From Jiulongibacter sediminis (lineage in GTDB: Bacteria > Bacteroidota > Bacteroidia > Cytophagales > Spirosomataceae), in contig NZ_LGTQ01000006.1 of NCBI RefSeq assembly GCF_001306455.1, positions 310,001 to 374,000 on the forward strand: DNA of 64,000 bases. The letters run 5' to 3'. Of the stretch, positions 17,714 to 26,536 are shown one piece after another. The notes below the pieces were generated by a model. It had not been told where the DNA came from. It worked only from the letters and a program-made list of their open reading frames with translations, and did no database searches. The translations under genes were made by a program, and so were the position numbers. Position 1 is the first letter of the stretch. Each line of letters starts with the position of its first letter.

Positions 17714-20071
17714 TTAAAATTTGAAATTATAAGTAACCGCCGGTAGAATGGAGGCAAAAACTGAATATTTCACAGCCTCCGTTTGAGCAAAATTGTCTTC
17801 ATTTTGTCGCACATAAACAGAGAACGGATTTCGGCGATTATAAACGTTGTAAACCGAGAAAACCCACTCACTTTCCCCTTTCTTAAAAAAGGCATGTTTG
17901 TTTTGCAATGTTGCAGATAAATCAAGCCTGTGCGATGCCGGAATACGGTAACTGTTTCGAGTGTCGTAATAATTATGAGGCAAGGCGATACCCTGCCAAA
18001 TAAACTTGTTTGTAGGGAAAGAAGCCGGCGTACCGGAAGAGAAATTGAACGTACCAGAGAAACTCCACTTTTTACCGGTATCAAAAATACTCACAAGAGA
18101 GAGGTTATGCATTTTGTCAATTCTTGCCGGGAACCATTCGTTATTATTCAGGCCATCAACCAATCTCTCCGTTCGGGCTAGTGTATAGCTAATCCACCCA
18201 TTGAATTTCCCACGATTCTTTTTCAAATAGAATTCTGCTCCATAAGCCCTGCCATCTCCACTAAGAAGGTCGGCTTCTACAGCGGGGTTTAGCAATAAAT
18301 TGGCATTTCTGGTGTAATCAATCTGGTTTTGGAGTTCTTTATAATACACTTCAACAGAGGCTTCGTAATTGTTATCGTCAAAGTTTTGAAAATAACCCAA
18401 AGCCACCTGATCAGAGATTTGAGGCTTGATATTATTACTACTTGGGGTCCAGACGTCCAGAGGGGATGATGCCGTGGTATTAGAGAGTAGGTGGATATAT
18501 TGAGCAAGGCGATTGTAGCTTACTTTAATGGAGCTGTTTCGTCCCAAACCAATGTTTGCTGAAAATCGTGGTTCCCAGTTTCCGTATTGTTGAATCAGCT
18601 CTCCCTGACCTACCTGAATGATGTCAGTTACTTCTTTTTGTTCTCCTGCTACTGATCCCTCAGTATTCAGGAGCACCTTGTTTCCTTTACCGAGATATCT
18701 GTAGTCTGAGTATCTGATACCATATTGAAGAGAAAGCCGACTGTTGACTTTTTGCTCATTGCCTATATATATTCCAGACTCGACGGCATATTTATCCGGC
18801 AAACCGATACTTCTACTCTCTCCTCCGGAAACAGCCTCTGCCTGACCGGGGTTAAATCGATAGTATATGCTTTGGCCGCCGAATGACAAGGTGTTGTTGG
18901 GGTTGATATAATATTGAAAATCGGGTTTGATACTGTAATTTTCAATATTTGATTCCCAGCGAAAAGAGTCCTGATCCTCCTCATTATTAAGGTCAGAGTC
19001 TAGTAAATAGTCATAATTGCTGTAGAAAACAGTAGTATTCATGAAGAGCTTGTCATTGAATACATGATTCCATCTTAATGAAGTGGTGGCATTACCCCAG
19101 TTAAAACCGAAGTCAGCTCCAAAAACATCTCGGCCGAAATAGCCACTAAGAAAAACGGTGTTATTATTATTGATTTTATAATTGCCCTTGGCCGTGAAAT
19201 CGTAAAAATAAAATTGTGAGCCCTTGAGGTCTTCATTGAGAAAAGGCTTTGCCAAAACATCGATGTATGATCTTCTCAACGCCACGATAAAGGACCCTTT
19301 GCCCTCAAGGAATGGTCTTTCGTAGGCAAAACGAGAAAAAATAGTACCCAAGCCACCTGTAAACTCCGGCTTTTTAGAGTTTCCCTCTTTCATTCGCACA
19401 TCCAGGATAGATGAAACTCTACCACCATAGTTTGCGGGGATACCGCCTTTGATGAGCTTGACGTCTTTGACTGCATCGGGGTTAAAAACCGAAAAAAGCC
19501 CAAATAAGTGTGAGGAATTATAGACGGGAGCCTCATCAAGCAAAACCAGGTTTTGGTCAATTCCTCCGCCTCGAACATTAAATCCGCTTGCTCCCTCGCC
19601 AACTGAGCTTACACCGGGTAAAAACTGAATACTTCTAATGACATCAACCTCGCCCATAAATGCCGGCATTTTCTTAATGGTTTTCATTTCAACCTTATTA
19701 ACTGACATTTCGAGGCTCTTGACATTGGCATCTTCTCGTTCTGCTTTTACTACCACCTCTTGCAGTTGAGAAGCCTCGTCGTTCATTTCAAAATCACGGG
19801 TCAGACTTTCTGAAAGAGAGACTTTTTGAGTTTGCTGGCCGTATCCAATAGATGTAAGGTTAAGCGTATATGTGCCAGGGGGAAGGGTGATAGAGTAAAA
19901 GCCGTAGGCGTTTGTCTGGGTTCCTGTCTGAAGTTCCTGAACATAAATACTCACGCCGATCATCCCTTCGCCGTTTGAAGCGTCTCTGATATAACCGCTC
20001 AAACTCACATTTTGCGAAAAGCCAACAAAAGAGGTAAGACAAAAGAAACCAAGGAGTAATAGTTTTTTCAT
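17714..20071 (-). CDS. TonB-dependent receptor with carboxypeptidase-regulatory-like domain
   Basis: 785 residues. A signal peptide (about 1-19) is followed by a CarboxypepD_reg-like beta sandwich (about 22-105; VSLSGYIRDASNGEGMIGVSIYV). The plug domain is about 115-225 (SIQFLPGVSSVGEGASGFNVRGGGIDQNLVLLDEAPVYN). The rest is a 22-strand outer-membrane barrel ending in a terminal Phe (TYNFKF). The class imports large substrates using TonB-ExbBD energy. No SusD partner is present; instead a DUF4249 lipoprotein follows, so the substrate is probably not a typical SusCD polysaccharide. It is divergent from the nagB-like gene across 182 bp that hold an AT-only 22-bp palindrome. Confidence 0.92.
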   Translation of the reverse strand: MKKLLLLGFFCLTSFVGFSQNVSLSGYIRDASNGEGMIGVSIYVQELQTGTQTNAYGFYSITLPPGTYTLNLTSIGYGQQTQKVSLSESLTRDFEMNDEASQLQEVVVKAEREDANVKSLEMSVNKVEMKTIKKMPAFMGEVDVIRSIQFLPGVSSVGEGASGFNVRGGGIDQNLVLLDEAPVYNSSHLFGLFSVFNPDAVKDVKLIKGGIPANYGGRVSSILDVRMKEGNSKKPEFTGGLGTIFSRFAYERPFLEGKGSFIVALRRSYIDVLAKPFLNEDLKGSQFYFYDFTAKGNYKINNNNTVFLSGYFGRDVFGADFGFNWGNATTSLRWNHVFNDKLFMNTTVFYSNYDYLLDSDLNNEEDQDSFRWESNIENYSIKPDFQYYINPNNTLSFGGQSIYYRFNPGQAEAVSGGESRSIGLPDKYAVESGIYIGNEQKVNSRLSLQYGIRYSDYRYLGKGNKVLLNTEGSVAGEQKEVTDIIQVGQGELIQQYGNWEPRFSANIGLGRNSSIKVSYNRLAQYIHLLSNTTASSPLDVWTPSSNNIKPQISDQVALGYFQNFDDNNYEASVEVYYKELQNQIDYTRNANLLLNPAVEADLLSGDGRAYGAEFYLKKNRGKFNGWISYTLARTERLVDGLNNNEWFPARIDKMHNLSLVSIFDTGKKWSFSGTFNFSSGTPASFPTNKFIWQGIALPHNYYDTRNSYRIPASHRLDLSATLQNKHAFFKKGESEWVFSVYNVYNRRNPFSVYVRQNEDNFAQTEAVKYSVFASILPAVTYNFKF

Positions 20072-20166
20072 TTGTATGTATTTCCATGCAAAAGACCGAT
20101 GAAATAACGAGACTGAACAGGCTTTGGTTTAGGGTGGGCTAAAAAATGGATAAACGGTTGAAAACA

Positions 20167-20188
20167 ATTATTAAAATATTTTAATAAT
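20167..20188. repeat. 22-bp perfect AT palindrome between divergent genes
   Basis: An uninterrupted inverted repeat made only of A and T, with half-site ATTATTAAAAT. It lies between the TonB receptor gene (start 20071, minus) and the NagB-PIG-L gene (start 20254, plus). It could be an operator for either gene or simply AT-rich promoter DNA. Confidence 0.45.
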
Positions 20189-20253
20189 AGAAATTGTGAT
20201 CCTAAATAAATTAATAATAACTTTGACTAATTTGATAGTGAAAAACCCTATTT

Positions 20254-22179
20254 ATGATTCAGCAGACTCAAATAATCAGAGAACCAATCGCCTACGAGAA
20301 AATACCAACTCGTATTTTTCAAAGTGCTTCAGATGCTTCAAAAGCTGTAGCTGAAGAGATCGCCGAGCTTATAAAGCAACGCCAGAAAGAAGGCAAAAAT
20401 GCCATTTTGGGATTAGCCACAGGGTCTTCCCCCAAAACCGTGTATGCTGAACTTATCAGAATGCACAAAGAAGAAGGTCTAAGCTTCAAAAATGTGATAA
20501 GCTTTAATCTGGATGAGTATTACCCAATGCAGCCGGATGCCATTCAGAGTTACTGGCGTTTTATGCGGGAGCAGCTTTTTAACCATGTTGATATTCCGGA
20601 AGGAAATTATCACATTCCTGACGGTACGGTTTCTCCTCAAATGCTGGCTCAGCATTGTGAAGAGTATGAAAAAATGATAGAAGATGCCGGTGGACTTGAT
20701 TTTCAGCTTCTTGGAATTGGAGGAAACGGTCATATTGGCTTCAATGAGCCGGGCTCACATGAAAACTCAAGAACCCGACTGATGATGCTAGATCATTCTA
20801 CCAGGGCTGCCGCTAAAGCAGATTTTGGTGGAGAACTTACTAAAGTTCCTAAAAAGGCCATCACTATGGGGGTATCAAAAATACTTTCAGCCAAAAGAGT
20901 GGTATTGCTTGCCTGGGGTGAAAGAAAGGCTCCAAAAATAGCTGATGCCGTTGAGGGAGTTGTTTCGGAACATAATCCGGCGTCCTATCTTCAGCAGCAC
21001 CCGAATGCCCTGTTTGTGGTAGACGAGGCTGCTGCCTCTGAACTCATTCGCATGAAATCTCCATGGCAAGTGGAGGATGTGGAATGGTCAGCCCAAATGA
21101 CTAAAAAAGCCGTAACCAGCTTGTCGCTTACGCTTCAAAAACCAGTATTAAAATTAACAAACAAAGACTATAACGATAATGGCTTAAGCGACCTTTTGGC
21201 TTTACATGGACGTGCTTACGACATTAATATCGAAGTGTTTAATCAGCTTCAGCATACCATTACCGGGTGGCCGGGTGGTAAACCAAACGCTGATGATACC
21301 CACAGGCCGGAAAGGGCTCTTCCTGCCAGGAAGACTTGTCTTATTTTCAGTCCGCACCCTGATGACGATATTATTTCGATGGGAGGTACTTTCCAACGTT
21401 TGGTCGATCAGGGTCATGACGTTCATGTGGCTTATCAAACGTCAGGGAACATTGCAGTGGCTGATGAAGAAGCACACCGTTTTCTGGAGTTTGTAATTGA
21501 TTATAATGAAAAGTTTGGCGTAGAGAGTGAGAAAACCCTTACAAACTACAAGAAGGCCATAGACTATCTGGAGAATAAAAAGGATAGTGAATTAGACAGC
21601 CCGGAGGTAAGAAATGTTAAGGGACTGATCAGGAGAGGAGAAGCAAAAGCCACCTGTCGTCACGTAGGCATTCCACCGGAGAATGTTCATTTTCTGGACA
21701 TGCCGTTTTACGAAACCGGTCAGGTGCAAAAGAAGCCGTTGGGCAAGAAGGATGTTGAGATAGTGGCTGATCTCATTGAAGGTATAAAGCCTCATCAGAT
21801 ATATGCTGCTGGGGATTTGGCCGATCCTCATGGTACGCACAAGGTCTGTCTGGATGCTGTTTTTGCTGCCTTGAAAAAGCTGAAGCCTCAAAACTTTATG
21901 AAAGACTGCTGGGTATGGCTATACCGCGGTGCCTGGGCTGAGTGGGATATCCACGAAATACAGATGGCAGTACCAATGAGCCCTGATCAGGTTCTGGAGA
22001 AACGAATGGGAATTTTCAAACACCAGTCTCAAAAAGACGGGGTGGTTTTCCAGGGAACAGATTCCAGAGAGTTTTGGCAAAGAGCAGAGGAACGAAATAG
22101 TGGAACGGCACAACTTTATAACCTGCTTGGTTTAGCCGAATATGAAGCTATGGAAGCATTTGTGCGGTATTATTTCTAG
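20254..22179 (+). CDS. nagB: Glucosamine-6-phosphate deaminase fused to a PIG-L-type deacetylase
   Basis: 641 residues with two enzyme domains. Residues about 15-275 are NagB: LGLATGSSPKTVY binds phosphate, SFNLDEYYP contains the catalytic Asp87, and GIGGNGHIGFNEPGS is the active-site loop. It converts GlcN-6-P to fructose-6-P and ammonia. Residues about 355-640 are a PIG-L/LmbE zinc deacetylase: HPDDD at 368-372 and the distal DPHGTHKVC. The second domain may remove N-acetyl groups from a GlcNAc-type substrate, so one polypeptide could deacetylate and deaminate; this coupling is inferred. The same fusion is known in Bacteroidota. There is no nagA or nagE nearby. Confidence 0.92.
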   Translation: MIQQTQIIREPIAYEKIPTRIFQSASDASKAVAEEIAELIKQRQKEGKNAILGLATGSSPKTVYAELIRMHKEEGLSFKNVISFNLDEYYPMQPDAIQSYWRFMREQLFNHVDIPEGNYHIPDGTVSPQMLAQHCEEYEKMIEDAGGLDFQLLGIGGNGHIGFNEPGSHENSRTRLMMLDHSTRAAAKADFGGELTKVPKKAITMGVSKILSAKRVVLLAWGERKAPKIADAVEGVVSEHNPASYLQQHPNALFVVDEAAASELIRMKSPWQVEDVEWSAQMTKKAVTSLSLTLQKPVLKLTNKDYNDNGLSDLLALHGRAYDINIEVFNQLQHTITGWPGGKPNADDTHRPERALPARKTCLIFSPHPDDDIISMGGTFQRLVDQGHDVHVAYQTSGNIAVADEEAHRFLEFVIDYNEKFGVESEKTLTNYKKAIDYLENKKDSELDSPEVRNVKGLIRRGEAKATCRHVGIPPENVHFLDMPFYETGQVQKKPLGKKDVEIVADLIEGIKPHQIYAAGDLADPHGTHKVCLDAVFAALKKLKPQNFMKDCWVWLYRGAWAEWDIHEIQMAVPMSPDQVLEKRMGIFKHQSQKDGVVFQGTDSREFWQRAEERNSGTAQLYNLLGLAEYEAMEAFVRYYF

Positions 22180-22230
22180 AAAAAACAGAACTATTCTTTT
22201 TTCGTTTGGGTAAAAACTTTCTTCGTTTTC

Positions 22231-22261
22231 TTGTTACCGTTAAATAAAATTCTTAGCTTTA
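22231..22261 (+). promoter_or_regulatory. Candidate promoter of the 56-residue protein gene
   Basis: TTG (22231-22233), 20 nt, then TAGCTTTA (22254-22261), one mismatch from TAnnTTTG. The box is embedded in an AT inverted repeat (TTAAATAAA 22240-22248 / TTTATTTAA 22258-22266). It would give a leader of roughly 100 nt before ATG 22372. Confidence 0.4.
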
Positions 22262-22371
22262 TTTAATAAAAAATTGCACTAAACCGCAATTGTACAAGAG
22301 AACCTTAAGAAAACCACGTTAAACGCTTGAATCTATACTACAGGAACAAGACTAAACGTGCCTTTACCGAT

Positions 22372-22542
22372 ATGAAAAAAAGAAATGTTAACCTCCTTAT
22401 GGTGGTTCAGTGGCTGATTTTTATGCCATTATTGCTCCCTATGTCTGCTATTGCAGGTGCTGTGGAAGGAATTAAGAAATTCTTTGATCAGGCTAATGCC
22501 GACATTTTTAATGCTGAAATTTCCAATAACGATTTAGTGTAG
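22372..22542 (+). CDS. Small hydrophobic protein of unknown function
   Basis: 56 residues from ATG 22372; a longer TTG start at 22327 adds a charged tail that spoils the signal-like N-terminus and is less likely. The sequence begins MKKRNVNLLMVVQWLIFMPLLLP, a positively charged start with one strong hydrophobic segment (about 8-30), ended by MSAIAGAVEG. The rest is a short polar tail. It could be a single-pass membrane peptide or a small exported peptide. I recognise no family. Its stop overlaps the end of the converging pseudouridine synthase gene by 9 bp. A candidate promoter is present upstream. Confidence 0.5.
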   Translation: MKKRNVNLLMVVQWLIFMPLLLPMSAIAGAVEGIKKFFDQANADIFNAEISNNDLV

Positions 22543-23259
22543 AAACTTCATTGTTTCGTCTTTGATGTTTTCATAATCAAGGGTTAGAAACTCTTCCCAA
22601 AACGGATCTTCCGGTAACGCCGCACGGCATAGTACCGGCTCATTTTTAATGGGGTGAATAAAGTAAACCCTTCTGGAGTGGAGGTTTATTGAAGCATCTT
22701 TATTGGGTCTGTCAAAACCATATTTAATGTCTCCCTTGATAGGGCATCCCATGCTGGCTAATTGTACCCTGATCTGATGCGGCCTTCCTGTGATTGGTTC
22801 TATTTCTAATAAATGGTATTTATTAATAGTGCCGAGGTAGCGGTAATTCAGTTCAGCCTTTTTTGCATTTTCAACAGGAAAATCATGAGCGGTAACTACA
22901 TTTCTTTCATGATCTTTAACCAGATAGTGCGTTAGTTTTCCTTTTTTCTTTTCAGGTTTTCTTTTGGTTACCGCCCAGTATGTTTTTTGGATATCCCGCT
23001 TTTTAAAGAGTTTGTTCATTCTTTCCAACCCTTTAGAGGTACGAGCAAAAATTATAAGACCACTTACGGGCCTGTCAAGTCGATGAACAGTACCTAAAAA
23101 TACATCTCCGGGTTTATTGTATTTCTCTTTAATATACTCTTTGACGTAATCTTCCAGTGTTTTATCTCCTGTTTTATCAGCGTGAACAATCACACCTGCT
23201 GCCTTGTTGACAATAATGAGGTGGTTGTCTTCATAAATGACCTGAAATGGCTTTTTCAT
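22534..23259 (-). CDS. RluA-family pseudouridine synthase
   Basis: 241 residues, catalytic domain only, with no S4 domain. The catalytic Asp62 lies in HRLDRPVSGLIIFA. The YEDNHLIIVNKAAGVIVHA N-terminal strand and the EPITGRPHQIRVQLASMGCPIKGD block are typical of the RluA/RluC/RluD group. It isomerises uridine to pseudouridine in rRNA or tRNA; the site modified cannot be told by eye. It starts 4 bp after the dxr stop, in one operon with dxr. Confidence 0.92.
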   Translation of the reverse strand: MKKPFQVIYEDNHLIIVNKAAGVIVHADKTGDKTLEDYVKEYIKEKYNKPGDVFLGTVHRLDRPVSGLIIFARTSKGLERMNKLFKKRDIQKTYWAVTKRKPEKKKGKLTHYLVKDHERNVVTAHDFPVENAKKAELNYRYLGTINKYHLLEIEPITGRPHQIRVQLASMGCPIKGDIKYGFDRPNKDASINLHSRRVYFIHPIKNEPVLCRAALPEDPFWEEFLTLDYENIKDETMKFLH

Positions 23260-23263
23260 AGAA

Positions 23264-24418
23264 TTAATTGATCATCGAAGTGGCCAATCGTCTGGTTTCT
23301 TCGTCTGTTTTAATATAGTCTTCTAGAGATGGTTTCGGAACAAAATTCACCCGATTCATACATTTTTCGATGAGATCAGACATTTGAAGGAAACCTACTT
23401 TGTCTTTCAAAAACGCATCTACGGCTATTTCGTTCGCAGCATTGACAATGCACGCCATGTTTCCTCCCTTTTTGAGAGCTTCAAAGGCAAAGCCGAGGTT
23501 ACGAAAAGTTTCTAAATCTGGTTGCTCAAAAGTCAGAGAAGGGTAATCCAGAAAGCTAAATCTTGGAAAATCAGACTTCAGACGGTTTGGAAACCCTAAG
23601 GCATATTGAATTGGGAGCTTCATATCCGGCAAACCAAGCTGTGCCTTTATGCTTCCATCTTCAAATTGTACCAAAGAATGAATAATACTTTGGGGATGAA
23701 CAACCACTTCTATTTGCTCGGCTTTGAGGTCAAAAAGCCATTTCGCTTCAATAACCTCCAGACCTTTGTTCATCAATGAAGCTGAATCTATGGTGATTTT
23801 GGCTCCCATGTCCCAATTGGGGTGCTTTAAAGCCTGTTCTTTCGTGACATTGGCCAAAAATGTTCTGTCTTTTCCCCTGAACGGACCACCACTTGCGGTA
23901 AGAATAATCTTTTCAATAGGGTTGATATGTTCACCAACCAGACATTGAAAAATAGCCGAATGCTCAGAATCTACCGGAAGAATATCAACCCGGTTTTCAA
24001 GGGCTAGTTGAGTGATTAATTCTCCGGCAACCACGAGCGTTTCTTTATTGGCCAAGGCAATGTGCTTCTTGGCTTTAATAGCCTTGATTGTTGGTAACAG
24101 ACCCACATATCCTACCAAAGCAGTGAGGACCATATGAATATTATCAATCTCAACAACCGATGAAAGAGCCTTTTCACCCGAGTAAACCTTTATGTAATGA
24201 GGGTCAAGAGCCGAGAAAACTTTGTCGTATAAGTTTTCATTGCAGATAACCACAGCATTTGGCTTAAATTTAATAGCCTGCTCTATGAGGAGGTCGGCAT
24301 TATTCTGAGCGGTAAGAACTTCAACTTCAAACAAATCAGAATTGGCCTCAATAACTTCAAGTGCCTGAGTACCTATGGAGCCCGTAGAGCCGAGAATTGC
24401 AATGTTTCTTTTTTGCAT
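23264..24418 (-). CDS. dxr: 1-deoxy-D-xylulose-5-phosphate reductoisomerase
   Basis: 384 residues from ATG 24418; a TTG one codon upstream is also possible. It converts DXP to MEP, the second step of non-mevalonate isoprenoid synthesis, using NADPH and a divalent metal. The NADPH-binding GSTGSIGTQ is at about residue 10-18. ALANKETLVVAGE, the metal-binding DSEHSAIFQC, TASGGPFR and the ASLMNKGLEVIEA block are all intact. It is the first gene of a two-gene operon with the pseudouridine synthase and divergent from the glutamate dehydrogenase gene. Confidence 0.97.
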   Translation of the reverse strand: MQKRNIAILGSTGSIGTQALEVIEANSDLFEVEVLTAQNNADLLIEQAIKFKPNAVVICNENLYDKVFSALDPHYIKVYSGEKALSSVVEIDNIHMVLTALVGYVGLLPTIKAIKAKKHIALANKETLVVAGELITQLALENRVDILPVDSEHSAIFQCLVGEHINPIEKIILTASGGPFRGKDRTFLANVTKEQALKHPNWDMGAKITIDSASLMNKGLEVIEAKWLFDLKAEQIEVVVHPQSIIHSLVQFEDGSIKAQLGLPDMKLPIQYALGFPNRLKSDFPRFSFLDYPSLTFEQPDLETFRNLGFAFEALKKGGNMACIVNAANEIAVDAFLKDKVGFLQMSDLIEKCMNRVNFVPKPSLEDYIKTDEETRRLATSMIN

Positions 24419-24525
24419 CAAAAGGGATTTGCAACAAAGGTCATAAAAGATTTCAAGCTTGCCTAAAAACGTTTCAGGTTGGGTAGAATCAAACAGTATT
24501 ATTTAAGGAAGAAATAGATTTTATC

Positions 24526-24533
24526 TAAGTTTG
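24526..24533 (+). promoter_or_regulatory. Candidate -7 promoter element for glutamate dehydrogenase
   Basis: TAAGTTTG matches TAnnTTTG exactly, 37 bp upstream of the ATG at 24571. A TTG at the expected distance was not found. Confidence 0.42.
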
Positions 24534-24570
24534 CGTTACAAATAACTTCATCAATAAAACATTACAAATC

Positions 24571-25845
24571 ATGCAATATTTAGAACCGGCTCCAATAAAG
24601 GATCGGGAGAATCCTTTGGAGTCAATGATGTCTCGTTTCGACGAGGCTGTACAGGTTTTAGGCATCTCTGATGAGCTGTATCAGATTCTTACCATTCCTG
24701 CTCGTCAGGTTATTGTAGGCTTGCCCGTAACTATGGATAGTGGTGAATTAAAAGTTTTTGAGGGTTATAGGGTGATTCACTCTACTATTCTTGGCCCGGG
24801 AAAAGGGGGAGTCCGTTTTGATCAGGATGTTTCTCTTAATGAGGTTAACGCACTGGCTGCTTGGATGACCTGGAAATGTGCAGTGGTAGACATTCCTTTT
24901 GGTGGAGCAAAAGGAGGGGTGGCCTGTAACCCAAGGCAAATGTCGGCTGGTGAAATGGAGCGGTTAATAAGAACCTATACCAAGGCAATGCTTGAAAACT
25001 TTGGCCCTGATAAGGATATTCCGGCTCCGGATATGGGTACTGGTGCACGTGAAATGGCCTGGCTGATGGATGAATACTCAAAAGCAAAAGGAAAGACCGT
25101 ACATGGCGTGGTCACAGGCAAGCCTCTTGTTCTTGGAGGATCTCAGGGTAGGGTAGAAGCCACCGGTAGAGGAGTTATGGTGAGTACTTTAGCCAGCATG
25201 GCCAAGCTTGGTATTTCACCGGAGAAAGCGACCATTGCCGTTCAAGGATTTGGTAATGTGGGTAGCTGGGCAGCCAGTCTTCTGGAAGACAAGGGTTGTA
25301 AAATCGTAGCGGTGAGTGATATTTCAGGGGCCTATTATAACGACGGCGGCATTGACATAAAAAAAGCAATTGAATACAGAGATCAGAATAAAGGAACTCT
25401 TGAGGGATTTAAGGAAGCTGAAAAAATTGACCCGGACGAACTCTTACTGTTACCTGTAGAAGTGCTGATCCCTGCTGCAAAAGAAGATGTAATTACCGGC
25501 CGAAATGCAGCCCAAATTCAGGCTAAACTAATAGTTGAAGGGGCAAATGGGCCAACTTCGGCCAAGGCCGATGTCATTTTGAAAGACAAAGGGATCATTG
25601 CTGTGCCTGATATTCTGGCGAATGCCGGAGGGGTAACAGTTTCCTATTTTGAATGGGTTCAAAATCGCATGGGTTATAAATGGCCGCTCGACAGGATCGT
25701 CAGACGCTGTGAAAAAGCCATTAATAATGCTTTCGACCACGTTTATGAGGTTAGCCTGAAATACGATGTTTCATTGAGGACTGCAGCATATATCATAGCC
25801 ATTGACAAGGTAGCGACGACATATAAGTACAGGGGAGGGTATTGA
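24571..25845 (+). CDS. gdhA: Glu/Leu/Phe/Val dehydrogenase, glutamate dehydrogenase type
   Basis: 424 residues, the size of hexameric NAD-type glutamate dehydrogenases. It interconverts glutamate with 2-oxoglutarate and ammonium. Substrate-binding and catalytic residues are in place: Lys78 (GPGKGGVRF), Lys102 (TWKCAV), Lys114 (PFGGAKGGV) and Asp154 (PAPDMGTG). The Rossmann motif GFGNVG is at 226-231. The length and the PAPDMGTGAREMAWLMDEYSK region point to GDH rather than leucine dehydrogenase, which is shorter. It is a single-gene unit with a -7 box, and converges on the unknown membrane protein gene 11 bp away. Confidence 0.93.
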   Translation: MQYLEPAPIKDRENPLESMMSRFDEAVQVLGISDELYQILTIPARQVIVGLPVTMDSGELKVFEGYRVIHSTILGPGKGGVRFDQDVSLNEVNALAAWMTWKCAVVDIPFGGAKGGVACNPRQMSAGEMERLIRTYTKAMLENFGPDKDIPAPDMGTGAREMAWLMDEYSKAKGKTVHGVVTGKPLVLGGSQGRVEATGRGVMVSTLASMAKLGISPEKATIAVQGFGNVGSWAASLLEDKGCKIVAVSDISGAYYNDGGIDIKKAIEYRDQNKGTLEGFKEAEKIDPDELLLLPVEVLIPAAKEDVITGRNAAQIQAKLIVEGANGPTSAKADVILKDKGIIAVPDILANAGGVTVSYFEWVQNRMGYKWPLDRIVRRCEKAINNAFDHVYEVSLKYDVSLRTAAYIIAIDKVATTYKYRGGY

Positions 25846-25856
25846 AAATTGACAAA

Positions 25857-26306
25857 TTATTGGAGATCTTGGATAAGATCAATTCTTTCGAAAAAGTAAT
25901 TTTTACTTTTGTCGGAGTCTGATGAAAAAAGAAAATCCAAGGCCCTTTTAAAATGCTTGATATGAATTGGAATACATAGTTTTTTATCTTTTACATTAAC
26001 CACAATTATTTGGTTAAATATATTTTTGAGATAGGCTTTTCTGGGGTCAGCTATTTGCAGAATTTTACAAGTGGCCCATTCAATATACCAGTGATCATCT
26101 TCATGAAACAATTGAACAAATTTGAAGAGATAGAGGTATGCGATATAAATTCCTAGCAGAATTTGAATTAAAAGAAGAACCAAAATATTGACATTAAAGG
26201 GGCCAATGAATATTAAGGGTAGCTCAAGGAGAAGGGTTAAAAATAGAAATCCAAGAAGTAAATGAAACCCTATTTTTGAATTGTGACCAAAGGGGTATCT
26301 TCTCAT
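25857..26306 (-). CDS. Unknown membrane protein downstream of hicA
   Basis: 149 residues. Two closely spaced transmembrane helices (about 14-34 and 39-64, very Leu/Ile/Phe rich) are followed by a soluble domain of about 85 residues with EDDHWYIEWATCKILQIAD. I recognise no family; the topology resembles small bacterial PH-like or YcxB-like proteins, without proof. It is AT-rich compared with its neighbours. It starts 26 bp after the hicA stop on the same strand, so it may be transcribed with hicBA. Whether it is part of that module or a bystander is open. Confidence 0.55.
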   Translation of the reverse strand: MRRYPFGHNSKIGFHLLLGFLFLTLLLELPLIFIGPFNVNILVLLLIQILLGIYIAYLYLFKFVQLFHEDDHWYIEWATCKILQIADPRKAYLKNIFNQIIVVNVKDKKLCIPIHIKHFKRALDFLFSSDSDKSKNYFFERIDLIQDLQ

Positions 26307-26332
26307 TATCTAGCGTTTCAAATGCAAGGTAT

Positions 26333-26536
26333 TCAAAGCTGGTTCTTATCAATTCCAGCTTGTTTAAGAATAGCCAGAAATGTTCCCTTTTTTAGGTCTT
26401 TTCCTCCGTGAACAGGAACAATTACAGTTTTACTCGTGGAAGAGTTATAGTATAGTTGATGTGAACCTTTACTTCTTTTAAAGACGAAACCTCTTTCTTC
26501 CAGTAATTTGATCAAATATTTCGAACTCAGGTTCAT
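26333..26536 (-). CDS. hicA: HicA-type mRNA interferase toxin
   Basis: 67 residues, the normal HicA size. The family folds like a double-stranded-RNA-binding domain and cleaves mRNA. The catalytic His26 in KRSKGSHQLYY and the C-terminal VPVHGGKDLKKGTFLAILKQAGI are typical. The start codon overlaps the hicB stop (ATGA), so antitoxin is made first and translation is coupled. All expected residues are intact, so the toxin is likely active. Confidence 0.93.
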   Translation of the reverse strand: MNLSSKYLIKLLEERGFVFKRSKGSHQLYYNSSTSKTVIVPVHGGKDLKKGTFLAILKQAGIDKNQL

